DNA of 64,000 nucleotides from Deltaproteobacteria bacterium (GCA_016935975.1 JAFGPX010000084.1:1-64000), one strand, 5' to 3'; positions 28,308-38,604 are shown, numbered from the stretch's first letter. Notes: generated by a model from the letters alone, not told the origin. Numbers and translations: made by a program.

Positions 28308-29882
28308 ATGCGTCGATGCCTGTTCGCGTGTTTCCCCGCGCTCGCGCTGGCGGCCTGCAGCGGCGGAGGCAGCATCTCGTCCGGCGGCGCTCTTGATGCT
28401 GCCGGCGGGACGAGCGGCGGCGGCACGGGAGCCGTCGCCAGCGGGGACGCCAGCGCCGTCTCCGGCACGGGAGGAGCCATTGCCACGGGCGGGGACAATG
28501 GAGCGGGCGGCGTTGTCGCAACGGGCGGTGTGGCGGGCGCGGGCGGTGTCATCGCGACCACCGGCAGAGCGGGCCTAGGCGGCTCGACCGCAAGTGGCGG
28601 CACCACGGGCGGCGGCGGAGCGATGGGCGGCAGCCGCGCCACCGGTGGCGCCCCGGGGACCGGCGGCACGGTGTCGTCGGGCGGCAGCCGGGCGGCCGGC
28701 GGTGCCGCCGGGACGGGCGGCGCGGGCGGGACGCGCGATGCGGGCCGCTTGACCGACGCGAGCGCCGCTGGGGGCCGAACGGGCACCGGAGGCACCAGCA
28801 GTCCGCCGGACGCCGCCGGCTCGGGAGGCAGCACGATGCCGCCCTCGACGGGAGCGCCGCAATCCAAGCCGCTCGGCTACGGCGAGGCCACGACGGGCGG
28901 CGGAGCGGCGGCGGTGGTCGAGGTCGGCAGCATGTCGGCCATGCAGGCGGCCATCGACGCGTATGCCGGCAGCGGCGGCCTTTCCCTGCGCTATGCCGGC
29001 AGGTTCGATTTCGGGACGATCAGCGACCCGTGCACGCAGTGGAAACTGCCGGCGCAAATCGTGGAGATCAAACGCAAGAACGACATCACCATCGTGGGCG
29101 CCGACGGATCGGCGGCCAACTTCGGCTTCCACATCGCGTCCTCGGCGAGCAACATCATTCTGCGCAACCTGACCATCGCGCTTCTGCCCGGCGGGGATGC
29201 CTCGGACGCCATCACCATCGAGGGCATGAGCGGCGGAGTGCCCACCAACATCTGGATCGATCACAACACGCTCTACTCGGCGCTGGTGGACTGCGCCGGC
29301 GCGGGCGACACATCCTTCGACGGCCTCATCGACATCAAGAAGGGCGCCGACAACATCACGGTTTCGTACAACTACCTGCACGACCACGGCAAGGTCAGCC
29401 TGAACGGCTTTTCCGACAGCGACACGGAGATCCGCCACGTCACCTTCCACCACAACGTCTTCGCCAAGGTCGGCTCGCGCACCCCCCTGCAACGTGGCGG
29501 CTACAGCCACATCCTCAACAACCTCATCTCGCAAGTCTCCACCTCGGGCATCAACGTGCGCATGAACGGCCATGCGTTGGTCGAGGGCAACTACTTCGAG
29601 AACGCGAAGAATCCCGTCACCTCACGCGACAGCGATGCCATCGGCTACTGGGAGCTGCGCGGAAACAACATCACGAGCCCGGCCGATTTCACCAAGTTCG
29701 GCATCACCTGGTCTGCCAGTAGCTCGACGCCGACCGTGGACGCCACCGACTGGAAGACCACCGCCACCTTCCCCGTGGCGCTTGGCTATTCGTACTCGGT
29801 GGATCCCCCGCAGTGCCTCAAGGACGGGTTGCTGGCCGCGGCCGGCGCCGGCAAGGGCCTGGCCACGCTCAAGTGCAAATAG
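28308..29882 (+). CDS. Gly-linker lipoprotein pectate lyase (PL1-type)
   Basis: ITIVGADGSAANFGFHI...NIILRNLTI, DAITIEGMSGGVPTNIWIDHNTLY, DGLIDIKKGADNITVSYNYLHDHGKVSLNGFSDSD, VTFHHNVFAKVGSRTPLQRGGYSHILNN; lipobox ALAAC. Confidence 0.92.
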   Translation: MRRCLFACFPALALAACSGGGSISSGGALDAAGGTSGGGTGAVASGDASAVSGTGGAIATGGDNGAGGVVATGGVAGAGGVIATTGRAGLGGSTASGGTTGGGGAMGGSRATGGAPGTGGTVSSGGSRAAGGAAGTGGAGGTRDAGRLTDASAAGGRTGTGGTSSPPDAAGSGGSTMPPSTGAPQSKPLGYGEATTGGGAAAVVEVGSMSAMQAAIDAYAGSGGLSLRYAGRFDFGTISDPCTQWKLPAQIVEIKRKNDITIVGADGSAANFGFHIASSASNIILRNLTIALLPGGDASDAITIEGMSGGVPTNIWIDHNTLYSALVDCAGAGDTSFDGLIDIKKGADNITVSYNYLHDHGKVSLNGFSDSDTEIRHVTFHHNVFAKVGSRTPLQRGGYSHILNNLISQVSTSGINVRMNGHALVEGNYFENAKNPVTSRDSDAIGYWELRGNNITSPADFTKFGITWSASSSTPTVDATDWKTTATFPVALGYSYSVDPPQCLKDGLLAAAGAGKGLATLKCK

Positions 29883-30083
29883 GCAGTCGCGGTCGGACGC
29901 ATCGAGCGAGCCAGCGTCGTGGGGGCATGGGACACGCCCAGGCCGCGCTATCCGGCGCGGGTCGGCAGGCGCCCGGAAATCCCGCCCCGCCGCATGGGAT
30001 TCGGCAAGACGAAGTCGGGCACAAGAGCGCGGCAACGAACGCATGCGCAAGACGCTGGCGCCGTTTGGCCCTATCATGCGGCC

Positions 30084-30578
30084 ATGAGCCTCGTGGAAAT
30101 CTGCCTCTTGGCTTCCCTCCTGGTCGTCGTCGTGGTCGTCGCAAAGATGCTGCGGGCCGTGCGTTTGCTCGACGGACGCATGACCCTGCTCCAGGAACAA
30201 CTGAAGCTCGGCCGCGTCGCCGCGCCCAAGGCACGCAATAGCCAGCCGGCTCCCACGAGATCCTCGCCCGTCAGGACGCCGGTGTTCGGAGTGCCGGTTG
30301 CGCCACCTTCCCCGCGCGCACCGACCCCGGCCCCCGAGGCCGAAAGCGCAGCCGAGGAAGGGCACCACCCGGGCGAGCAAACGGCCCATGTCATCGGTCA
30401 AGCCGAGGCGGATGCGGTGTGGGCACACATGGAGGCGGAGCAGGAGCGGCTGAAGAAGGCCATGGGCCGCGACTTCCAGGTGCGCACGCGCAAGCGCTCC
30501 GCCAGCGACATACGCGGCAAGCCCGTGGTGCGCGCCTTGTCCGCGCAGGATCTGGCCAAGAAGATCGAGCGCAAGTAG
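30084..30578 (+). CDS. Hypothetical protein with N-terminal transmembrane helix
   Basis: MSLVEICLLASLLVVVVVVAKMLRAVRLLDGRM; Pro-rich middle. Confidence 0.5.
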   Translation: MSLVEICLLASLLVVVVVVAKMLRAVRLLDGRMTLLQEQLKLGRVAAPKARNSQPAPTRSSPVRTPVFGVPVAPPSPRAPTPAPEAESAAEEGHHPGEQTAHVIGQAEADAVWAHMEAEQERLKKAMGRDFQVRTRKRSASDIRGKPVVRALSAQDLAKKIERK

Positions 30579-30598
30579 GGGCGCGATTCGTCGCGCCC
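30579..30598. terminator. Probable bidirectional terminator between convergent genes
   Basis: GGGCGCGA-TTCG-TCGCGCCC, perfect 8-bp stem with TTCG loop. Confidence 0.55.
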
Positions 30599-30622
30599 TT
30601 CGCCATTCATCGCGCGCTCTCT

Positions 30623-31726
30623 CTACCAGCGCACGACCACGCGCAGGATTGCCAACAGGAGCTTCCACACCGGCTCCACCACATGGGTGACAATCGGGCC
30701 GCGGAAACCAGGGTAGTCGATGACCGCGGCGAAGTGGCGGAGGATCTCGCGGTCGGGCACCCGGCGGATCGCGGCGACGGCGCGCCGGCCGCGCCACAGA
30801 TAGCGCCAGGCCGTCGGGCGCACGAACCACAGAAGCGAGCGCAGCTTGGCGCCCAGCCAGCCGCCGCGCGCCGCCATGAAGAGCAAACCGAGATCCGCAA
30901 GCAGGAGGGCCGGGAGCAACAGCAAGACCGTCGGCAAACGGTAGTTCTTGAGCACCACGATCCAGCGGTTGCGCTCCATCCAGTACCACTTGGACGTGGC
31001 CCGCGAGAATTCGTAGTAGTGCCGGCATACGCTGGCCGGAGCCACCACGTTGCGCAGGCCCGCCACGCGGATCCGCCAGCCCAGATCCAGATCCTCGTGG
31101 TAGAGCCAAAGGGTTTCGTCAAAGAGGCCCACCCGTTGCAGCACCGGCACCGGCAGGAGCACGCAGGCCCCGGACGAAAACGCGATGTCGCGCGGCCCCG
31201 GCGGCACGGCCGCGCGCGCCCCCAGGTAGCCGCCGACGTAGCCGAAGCCCAGGAAGTGAATGAGGTTGCCGCTGGAATTGACCTTCTCGGGCTCGCTGCC
31301 CAGCACGAGCAGCGACTGCACCGAGCCCACGTCCGCGCTGCCCTCCGCCGCGTCGACCGCCTCACGCAGAGCCGCGCGCTCGCAGGTGGCGTCCGGGTTG
31401 AGCAAGAAAACGTAGTCGACGCCGCGAGCCGTGGCTGCCCGCAAAGCGAGGTTGTTGGCAGCCGCGAAACCCAGGTTGCCGCCCGGCTCATGCACCACCA
31501 CGGACGGCAGGCGATCCCCGAGGCGTTCGATCTCCCGCCGCGCCGCCGCCAAGCTGCCGTCGCCGGCGCCGTTGTCCACGAGATGGAGTTCCAGCCGCTC
31601 ACGGGGGTACTCGACCTCCGCAATGCTGGCAAGCAGGCCGGGCACGAACCTCTCGCAGCGGTAGAGGACCGTCACCACGGCCACGCGCGGGAGCGATGCA
31701 TCCGTCTCGGTGCTCAACGCCCGCAC
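30623..31726 (-). CDS. Glycosyltransferase family 2 (rhamnosyltransferase-like)
   Basis: VAVVTVLYRCERFVPGLLASI, VVHEPGGNLGFAAANNLAL, YVFLLNPDATCE, GLFDETLWLYHEDLDLGWRI. Confidence 0.88.
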   Translation of the reverse strand: MRALSTETDASLPRVAVVTVLYRCERFVPGLLASIAEVEYPRERLELHLVDNGAGDGSLAAARREIERLGDRLPSVVVHEPGGNLGFAAANNLALRAATARGVDYVFLLNPDATCERAALREAVDAAEGSADVGSVQSLLVLGSEPEKVNSSGNLIHFLGFGYVGGYLGARAAVPPGPRDIAFSSGACVLLPVPVLQRVGLFDETLWLYHEDLDLGWRIRVAGLRNVVAPASVCRHYYEFSRATSKWYWMERNRWIVVLKNYRLPTVLLLLPALLLADLGLLFMAARGGWLGAKLRSLLWFVRPTAWRYLWRGRRAVAAIRRVPDREILRHFAAVIDYPGFRGPIVTHVVEPVWKLLLAILRVVVRW

Positions 31727-32926
31727 CTACTTGCGCGAAGGCGCTTGCGCATCCTCGGCGGCCAATTCCGCCAACACCTTGAGCGCAGCCGCCCGCTTGG
31801 CCGCCCTGCCGGCTGGCCGTTCCGAGCCACCCGGCGAGGACGCGGGAGCAGGGCTCGCAGATGCCGCCCCGGCGCCCCCGTTTCCGGGTTTGGCGCTCTT
31901 GGCGGGCGGCGGCGCCGGCAGCGGCTCGGGTTTGGGAGTCGTCGCGGCCCGGAAGGCGGGCAGCACCTCCTTGAGAAAGCGCCCGCGTTCGGCCGCCTCC
32001 TCGGCGATGGCCTTCTTGTAGATGGCGTGCATCAACTCCGACACCCTGGCCGAGTCCGTGCGCGGCGCCGCCTCCGCGATGGCGTCCGACAGCGCCAGCC
32101 GGAACTCCTCGGCGCTGGCGAAGCGCTTGCCGCGATCGGGGGCCAGCGCGCGCATCACCACCGCGTCCAGGGCCGGCGTCACCCACGGGGCCCGCGACGA
32201 CGGCGGCATGGGTTTGGGATGGCGCACGACGGCCAACGCGGCCACGGGATCGAGTCCGGCGATCTGCAAGTACTGATGCCCGGTCAGAAGCTCCCACAGC
32301 ACCACGGCGAGCGAGTACACGTCGGTACAGGGATCGGCGACCTCGCCGCGCGCCTGCTCGGGCGCCAGGTAGGCCGCCCGTCCGAACACCACGCCGGGCT
32401 GCGTGTGTTCTTCCTTGAGGGCGCTTCTCGCCAGACCGAAGTCCGTCAGTTTCACGTCGCCGTTGTAGGCGAGCATGATGTTGGGCGGCGCCACGTCGCG
32501 GTGGACCAGATTGAGCTCGCCGTACGTGTGCACGAAGGACAGCGTGCGCGCGACCTCGCGTGCCACCTGCAGCGCGACCTCGAGCGGGATACGATGACGT
32601 ACGCGCACGCAGCGGTTCCACACCTCGCGCAGATCCTTGCCCTCGACGAGCTCCATGGCGATGTAGAACTCCCGGTCGACCTGGCCGGCGTCAAAGGTGT
32701 TGACCAAGCCAGAGTGGGAAAGCCGCAACACCACCTTGGCCTCGTCCAGAAACCGCTTGGCCTTGCCCTCGTCCGCCTTCTCGGGAATGACCTTCTTGAT
32801 CACGCACAGCTTGTCGAAGCCGTCGAGCTGGCCCAAAGCCGCCACGTAGATCTCCCCCATCCCTCCCTTGGCGAGGGGCTTGAGCAAGACATACTTGCCG
32901 AACTGTCGCGGGTAGGCGGCGGCCAT
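31727..32926 (-). CDS. Ser/Thr protein kinase
   Basis: [61 protein letters not shown]. Confidence 0.92.
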   Translation of the reverse strand: MAAAYPRQFGKYVLLKPLAKGGMGEIYVAALGQLDGFDKLCVIKKVIPEKADEGKAKRFLDEAKVVLRLSHSGLVNTFDAGQVDREFYIAMELVEGKDLREVWNRCVRVRHRIPLEVALQVAREVARTLSFVHTYGELNLVHRDVAPPNIMLAYNGDVKLTDFGLARSALKEEHTQPGVVFGRAAYLAPEQARGEVADPCTDVYSLAVVLWELLTGHQYLQIAGLDPVAALAVVRHPKPMPPSSRAPWVTPALDAVVMRALAPDRGKRFASAEEFRLALSDAIAEAAPRTDSARVSELMHAIYKKAIAEEAAERGRFLKEVLPAFRAATTPKPEPLPAPPPAKSAKPGNGGAGAASASPAPASSPGGSERPAGRAAKRAAALKVLAELAAEDAQAPSRK

Positions 32927-32976
32927 GACTGCGGACCCCGTAGCTTATCAGCGGGCCGGGCCGTACGTCGCCTATT

Positions 32977-35820
32977 TCAGGGCAAGAGCCGACTTTCCAC
33001 CAGGCGCAAGCCCTGCCCCGCCACGCGGTTGTTGGGGTCGAGCCTGAGCGCCTCCTCGTAGGCCTTCTTTGCCTCCTCGAACTTCTCCAGCTTGAAGTAG
33101 GCATCGCCAAGCAACACCCGCGCCTCGACGCCGCCGCCCGCGCGGGCGCTCTGCCGGGCCCGCAGGGCGGCCTGCTTGTAGTTCTTCTCCTGGAAGGCGA
33201 TCTTGGCCAGCCCCGCGGCCGCAGCGCCTCGGGCCTGCCTCCTGGCGAGTAGCTTGCCGAAGGCAACTCGGGCCTCATCGTAGCGCTGGGCGTGCAAGAG
33301 CTGTCGAGCCTTCTGCAACGACTCCTCGATCTCCTTGGCCAAGGCCACGGCCGGGCGAGCGGGGCGCCCGCTCGGCTCACGCCGGACGGTCTCGCTGGGC
33401 TCGGGCTCGGCGACGGCCGGCTCCACCCCGGAGGCGCCTGCCTCGGCCGCGGCATCAAACGAAGCCGCGGCCACGGGCGGAGGCGGAACGGGGGCGGGCA
33501 CGGGCGGCTGGACGCTGCGGACGGCAACGGGTGGCGCCGATGCCGCTGCGCCCTCCTGCTGGTTCTGCCGGGCACGGCCCAGGGCATACAGCGCCGCGCC
33601 GGCCAGCACGAAGGCAACGAGCCCGCCAACGAGGTAGAGCCGCCGGCGAAAAGCAAACGGCAAGACGACGCGCGTCTCCGAAACGTCGCCCGAGAAAGGC
33701 TGGTAGTCGGCTTGCAGCCCCTCGCCCGCCGGCGGGCTGACGTGCGGGAGCAGCGCCGGCGGCGGCGTCACGATGAGGACGCTCTCGAGGGCTCGGATCT
33801 CGGCGGCGAGCTCGGCCATGCTCTTCGGGCGATCCTCCGGCAGCCGAGCCATGGCGCGTTCGACCAGCGCCACGATCTCCGGAGAAAGCCCGGGCCGCAC
33901 TTCGACGAGCGGCGGCGGCGGCTCGTTGGCCTTCTTGTGCAGGACCTCCATCACGTTGTCGCCCTCGTAGGGCGCCTTGCCCGAGAGCATCTCGTACATG
34001 ATCGAGCCCACGGCGTAGATGTCGGAGCGTGGGTCGGCGGGGAAACCGGCCGCCTGCTCGGGCGCCATGTATTCGGGCGTGCCCATCGCGACACCGGGCC
34101 GTGTCAAGCGTTTGCCGCGCCGCGGGTGCTCCTCGATCTCCGCGCTCTTGGCGATGCCGAAATCCAACACTTTGACGAACTCGCTGCCCTCGCGCACGTC
34201 GATGCCGGGATTCGACTGCCCGTTCGACGGGGAGCGGCCGCCGCCCAGACCGAGCAGCAAGATGTTCTCGGGTTTGAGATCGCGGTGGATGACGCCGACG
34301 TCGTGCGCCGCCTGCAGCGCCTCGCACATCTGCTCGGCGATATGCAGGGTGCGCAGCGTGGCGAGCGGCCCCTCGCGGTGGATGAGCAGGCCGAGCTCGA
34401 TGCCCTCGATGTATTCCATCACGAAGAAGAGCGAACCGTCGAGGGTCGTGCCGAAGTCGGTGACGTTGACGACGTTCGGATGCTCGATGCGCGAGGCGGC
34501 GCGCGCCTCGCGCCTGAATCGTTCGACCAGATCCGGGGTGCGCGAGTACGCCGGATGCAGAACCTTGATGGCCACGCGCTTGCCGATCTCGACATGCTCG
34601 GCTTCGTACACGCGTCCCATGCCGCCCTCGCCGCACAGGCGCTTGATCTGGTAGCGCCCCGAAAGGAGCGCCCCGACCATGCGCGAGCCCTCTTCGAGCG
34701 GCTTGGGCGTGATCACCGGCTCCGGACCGCCGGGGCGACCCAGCGGCGCCGTGGCGACACGTTCGGCCGCGACCTCCACCAGCGCCTGAGGCGGCGGCGA
34801 GAACGGCTCCCGGTGCATGCTCGAGAAGCCTTCGAGCAGATAGGCGCCATCGCGCACCAGCTCCTGGCGCTCGCTGCGTTCCTTGGCCATGACCTCGCTC
34901 CACAGATCGCGCAGAAAACGCGCGACCTGATGCCCGTCCATGGCCGGGGCGTTCTTGGCGAGAAAGGCCGCTAGCTCCGAGCGTAGCTCCTCGCCGCTCT
35001 GGAAACGATCCTCCGGCCGCGGGGCCAGCGCCCTGAGCACCAAGAGATCGAGCTCGCGCGGTACGCGGCTAGCCCGCTGCGAAGGCGGCACGACCTGCGG
35101 GTGGCGCACGCGTTCGAGCAGATCGTCCTGGGGAGCCTCCTCGCCGGCCACGCGCGGCGCTGGGGCGAAGAGCTGCCGGCCGGTGAGCAGCTCCCACAGG
35201 ATGACACCTGCGGCATACAGGTCGGTGCGCCCATCGAGTGTCTCGCCACGCGCCTGCTCGGGCGACATGTAGCTGACCTTGCCGTAGACCACCCCGGGCG
35301 CGGTCTTTTCCAGCTTCAGGGTCGAGGTGGCCAGACCGAAGTCGGTCAGCTTGATCTCGCCGGAATAGGACAGAAGCACGTTGGGCGGGGAGACGTCGCG
35401 GTGGACGAGCTTGAGACCTTCGAAGGAATGCGCGTAGCCCAGACCGCGCACCAGCTCCTTGACGATGTGAACGGCGACGGGCAGAGGGAAGGCCACGCCC
35501 TTCTGCGCACAGCGGTTCCACACCGCGCGCAGATCCTTGCCCTCGATGAAATCCATGGCGAGGTAGATCTCGCCTTTGACTTGGCCAGCGTCGAATACGC
35601 CCACCAGGTTGCCGTGCGACAATCGCACCACGACTTTGGCCTCGTCCTTGAAGCGCTGCAGGTAGCCTTTCTCGACCAGATGTGGCAGCGCCGTCTTGAC
35701 CACGCACAGTTTTTCCATGCCGCGATGGCCGTGCAGCGCCAGGTAGAGCGCTCCCATGCCCCCACGCGCCAGGGGCTTGACCAGGACATACCCACCGAAG
35801 CGTCGCGGAAAGCCTTCCAT
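32977..35820 (-). CDS. Tandem (two-domain) Ser/Thr protein kinase with TM segment and C-terminal TPR-like repeats
   Basis: First kinase [27 protein letters not shown]; second [22 protein letters not shown]...[16 protein letters not shown]...[40 protein letters not shown]-like C-terminus. Confidence 0.92.
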   Translation of the reverse strand: MEGFPRRFGGYVLVKPLARGGMGALYLALHGHRGMEKLCVVKTALPHLVEKGYLQRFKDEAKVVVRLSHGNLVGVFDAGQVKGEIYLAMDFIEGKDLRAVWNRCAQKGVAFPLPVAVHIVKELVRGLGYAHSFEGLKLVHRDVSPPNVLLSYSGEIKLTDFGLATSTLKLEKTAPGVVYGKVSYMSPEQARGETLDGRTDLYAAGVILWELLTGRQLFAPAPRVAGEEAPQDDLLERVRHPQVVPPSQRASRVPRELDLLVLRALAPRPEDRFQSGEELRSELAAFLAKNAPAMDGHQVARFLRDLWSEVMAKERSERQELVRDGAYLLEGFSSMHREPFSPPPQALVEVAAERVATAPLGRPGGPEPVITPKPLEEGSRMVGALLSGRYQIKRLCGEGGMGRVYEAEHVEIGKRVAIKVLHPAYSRTPDLVERFRREARAASRIEHPNVVNVTDFGTTLDGSLFFVMEYIEGIELGLLIHREGPLATLRTLHIAEQMCEALQAAHDVGVIHRDLKPENILLLGLGGGRSPSNGQSNPGIDVREGSEFVKVLDFGIAKSAEIEEHPRRGKRLTRPGVAMGTPEYMAPEQAAGFPADPRSDIYAVGSIMYEMLSGKAPYEGDNVMEVLHKKANEPPPPLVEVRPGLSPEIVALVERAMARLPEDRPKSMAELAAEIRALESVLIVTPPPALLPHVSPPAGEGLQADYQPFSGDVSETRVVLPFAFRRRLYLVGGLVAFVLAGAALYALGRARQNQQEGAAASAPPVAVRSVQPPVPAPVPPPPVAAASFDAAAEAGASGVEPAVAEPEPSETVRREPSGRPARPAVALAKEIEESLQKARQLLHAQRYDEARVAFGKLLARRQARGAAAAGLAKIAFQEKNYKQAALRARQSARAGGGVEARVLLGDAYFKLEKFEEAKKAYEEALRLDPNNRVAGQGLRLVESRLLP

Positions 35821-35892
35821 TTCTGAGCGTGCTGCTGGTCGATCTTAGGGTAACAAGTGCAAGATTCCTAGGGGTCTGGCTTACGCCGACGC

Positions 35893-35915
35893 AAAAAGAT
35901 ACCCCGATCCGGGGT
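35893..35915 (-). terminator. Intrinsic terminator downstream of the Cys-rich lipoprotein gene
   Basis: On the minus strand ACCCCG-GAT-CGGGGT followed by ATCTTTTTG. Confidence 0.6.
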
Positions 35916-35989
35916 CCGGAGCAGAGAGAAGCCGGACGTCCCCGCCGGCGACTTCCAAGCTGGGACAGCGCGATGGCCTGGCTCCGATG

Positions 35990-36967
35990 CTAGGGGCAAG
36001 TCCCGCCGCCCGCGTTGCAGTCCACGCCGCCCGCGCAGGTTTCGGCTCCCTGTCCGCTGCACGTGACGTCGCAAGTCGACCCGTTGCAGGTCACGCGCGC
36101 CCGGCACGAGTTCCTACCGGAACACGTGACGACGTTGGCGCTGGCGTTGGTGGTGATGCCGCCCGCACACGAGCGATTGCCGCTGCAGGTAAGGTTGCAC
36201 TCGTCGCCCGAGCAGCTCACGGTCGAGCCGCAGCTCGTTTCGCCGCCGCAGACGAGCCGCGTGTGGGCCGCGTTGCTGGAAACAGCCCCCTTGCAGGCGT
36301 TGGCTCCGGCGCAAGCGATGGTGCACTGGGTACCGCCGCACTTGACCGGGCCAGCGCAGGCATCCGCAGCGCCATTTTCGCCGCAGACGACATCGCACGC
36401 CGTCGCCTGCGAGCAGTCGACGCCTTCGGCGCAGCTGGAAGCGCCACAGCGAACCTGGCAGGCCTGCTGGGAGGGGCAGGTTACGACCGTGCTGCATGCG
36501 TCCTGCGCGGTGCAGTCGAAAACACACTTGTCTGCCTGATACACCCCGCCCTTGTCGGCGCATTTCGTGCTGGGGGTGACCTCGGGACCCATCTCCGGGG
36601 GGCCGGTGTCAACGGGATTGTGGCTGGCGTCCGCGCCCGCCTCCCGCCGCACGACGCCGCCGTCGCCACGCCCGCCGCCAAAGGCCTGCGCCCCGCCCGC
36701 CGCCCTGGCGCCGCCCGTGCCGAACACTCCCCCCGTGTCCCCGACGCCACCGGCGCCAGGCGCGCCCGCAGCGCGCGTGGTTGCGCCGTTCCCCGCAGCA
36801 CCACCGCTGGCCGCATTGCCCCCGAGACCCGTGCTGCCGCTGGCGCCGGAGACATCGGCCCGGGCACCGCCTTGACCATCAACCGGAAGGCCGGACCTGT
36901 CGATCGTGCATGCGAGTGGGGCAAGCAGCACGGCCAGCAGAGAGGGCCACCTTGGTTTCGTGCGCAT
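35990..36967 (-). CDS. Gly-linker lipoprotein with cysteine-rich repeat domain
   Basis: Lipobox APLAC; repeated CxGxxxCxxxVxCxGxxCxxxC pattern (SGDECNLTCSGNRSCAGG..., NGSTCDVTCSGQGAETCAGG). Confidence 0.65.
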   Translation of the reverse strand: MRTKPRWPSLLAVLLAPLACTIDRSGLPVDGQGGARADVSGASGSTGLGGNAASGGAAGNGATTRAAGAPGAGGVGDTGGVFGTGGARAAGGAQAFGGGRGDGGVVRREAGADASHNPVDTGPPEMGPEVTPSTKCADKGGVYQADKCVFDCTAQDACSTVVTCPSQQACQVRCGASSCAEGVDCSQATACDVVCGENGAADACAGPVKCGGTQCTIACAGANACKGAVSSNAAHTRLVCGGETSCGSTVSCSGDECNLTCSGNRSCAGGITTNASANVVTCSGRNSCRARVTCNGSTCDVTCSGQGAETCAGGVDCNAGGGTCP

Positions 36968-37126
36968 CGAAAGCGTCCTGCCACCTGCGGCCGCTGCCAC
37001 ACGGGCCGAGCCCGCTCGCGCCCCGGACCGCGCGGAGGCGCGAGAACACGGAGGTATTCTGAGGGCGCGAACCGATGGGCACAAGCACAAACAAGTCGTG
37101 AGAGCCTTGACGTGCGCAACGGTGGG

Positions 37127-37906
37127 CTACTTGGCAAACAGCCTGGCGCGGTAGATGCCCATCTTGGCCAGACGGAAGAGCACGGCGGTCCAGAGGCAGC
37201 CAAGGCCATAGCGCAGACTGCGGCCGAAGTTGATGGAGGATGCCTCCTTGAAGTACTTGGCCGGGCAAGTCACCTCGGCGATGGAGAATCCGAGGAAATG
37301 GATCTGCGAGAGCATCTGGTTGTCGAAAACGAAATCGTCGGAGTTGCGCTCGATGGGCACGGTTTCCAGCACCTTGCGGGTGAAAGCACGGTAGCCCGTG
37401 TGGTACTCGGACAGCTTGGCGCCCATCAGGACGTTCTGCACCATGGTCAGGAAGCGGTTGCTGACGTATTTGTAGAGCGGCATACCGCCCTTGAGCGCCT
37501 GGCCGCCCAAGATGCGCGAGCCCAGCACGACGTCGTAGAGGCCAGATTCGAGAATGTAGGCCATGGCCGAAACCAGCTTGGGCGTGTACTGGTAGTCGGG
37601 GTGGAGCATGATGACGATGTCGGCCCCGGCCGCGAGCGCGGTCTTGTAGCAGGACTTCTGGTTGCCGCCATAGCCCCGATTGCGTGGGTGCACGACCGTC
37701 CGAAGCCCCAGCTCCTTGGCTACGGAGACGGTTTCGTCGCGGCTGGCGTCGTCGACGACAATGATCTCGTCAACGATGTCCAGGGGCACCTCGGCGCAGG
37801 TATTGCGCAGCGTCTTGCCCGCGTTGTACGCAGGCATGACGACGACCACTTTCTTTCCACGAATCACGGCCGGGAGGTTCCTTGGGACTGGTCTTATATT
37901 CCACAA
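37127..37906 (-). CDS. Glycosyltransferase family 2 (dolichol-phosphate mannosyltransferase-like)
   Basis: VVVVMPAYNAGKTLRNTCAEVP, EIIVVDDASRDETV, NRGYGGNQKSCYKTAL, DIVIMLHPDYQYTP, RNSDDFVFDNQMLSQ. Confidence 0.9.
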   Translation of the reverse strand: MWNIRPVPRNLPAVIRGKKVVVVMPAYNAGKTLRNTCAEVPLDIVDEIIVVDDASRDETVSVAKELGLRTVVHPRNRGYGGNQKSCYKTALAAGADIVIMLHPDYQYTPKLVSAMAYILESGLYDVVLGSRILGGQALKGGMPLYKYVSNRFLTMVQNVLMGAKLSEYHTGYRAFTRKVLETVPIERNSDDFVFDNQMLSQIHFLGFSIAEVTCPAKYFKEASSINFGRSLRYGLGCLWTAVLFRLAKMGIYRARLFAK

Positions 37907-37953
37907 GCCCTACCGAGGGTAGATTGGCGCGAACGCATGCCGCTCCGCGCTAA

Positions 37954-38604
37954 CTACTTCTCGAAGTGCTGGTAGTCCTTCATCGAAACCCAGGCCCCCC
38001 CCCACGTCCAGCCGCGGCGAGTGAATTCGCGGACGGCCCGGTCCCCCTGGCGCAGCAAGCCAGGAACCCTGCGCGCCCGGTTGGCGTACTTGGCACCTGC
38101 GGGAGGAGAAACCGTCCCCGCAAGAACCATGGGGTTCAGCAGCGGATTGATGTCGATGGCGCGGCCATGGCTGTGCCTCGAAAACACGAGAGGCTTGCCA
38201 GCCACGCGCCGGCAGTTGAAGCCCGAGGTGTTGTTGTCGGCCATCGAGCGGTCGTCGTCGCCCTGGTAGTCGTCGATGAGGCGCATCCTCTCGATGGGGA
38301 ACTTCTGCTCGAAGAGCGCCCGGAAGATCTGGAGCACCTCGACGGCCAACTCGCGATGCACGATCAGCTCTCCCTCATGCACGGCCCCATCGCTGCCGTA
38401 GTGGGACAGCCGCAGATACGCCAGTTGCGCGATGGGAACCGGGCATCCCTCGCGCCACGAATGCACCCGCATGCGCGCGGCCACAGTCTGGGGAACCGTG
38501 CCTTGCGTGCCACGAAAAGCCGGCGGCGCGGGCCGAGCGTCGGCGGCAGGCAGCAGCAGGACGAAGAGCCACAGAAGCTTCAGCATCGCGGCCCATCCAG
38601 CCAT
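37954..38604 (-). CDS. M15-type peptidase (D-Ala-D-Ala/L-Ala-D-Glu carboxypeptidase-like), exported
   Basis: FSRHSHGRAIDINPLLNP and FTRRGWTWGGAWVSMKDYQHFEK motifs; N-terminal signal peptide. Confidence 0.8.
   Translation of the reverse strand: MAGWAAMLKLLWLFVLLLPAADARPAPPAFRGTQGTVPQTVAARMRVHSWREGCPVPIAQLAYLRLSHYGSDGAVHEGELIVHRELAVEVLQIFRALFEQKFPIERMRLIDDYQGDDDRSMADNNTSGFNCRRVAGKPLVFSRHSHGRAIDINPLLNPMVLAGTVSPPAGAKYANRARRVPGLLRQGDRAVREFTRRGWTWGGAWVSMKDYQHFEK

Noticed and set aside
33292-34974. 560-aa plus-strand ORF (and 33455-34903 in another minus-strand frame)
   Set aside because: Antisense or out-of-frame with the tandem kinase gene; His/Arg/Gly-biased shadow ORF typical of high GC.
37994-38002. 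C9 (G9 on the coding strand) homopolymer in the M15 peptidase gene, possible phase variation
   Set aside because: It encodes part of the conserved TWGGAW motif near the C-terminus; a short G run is common in such high-GC DNA, so no independent evidence for switching.
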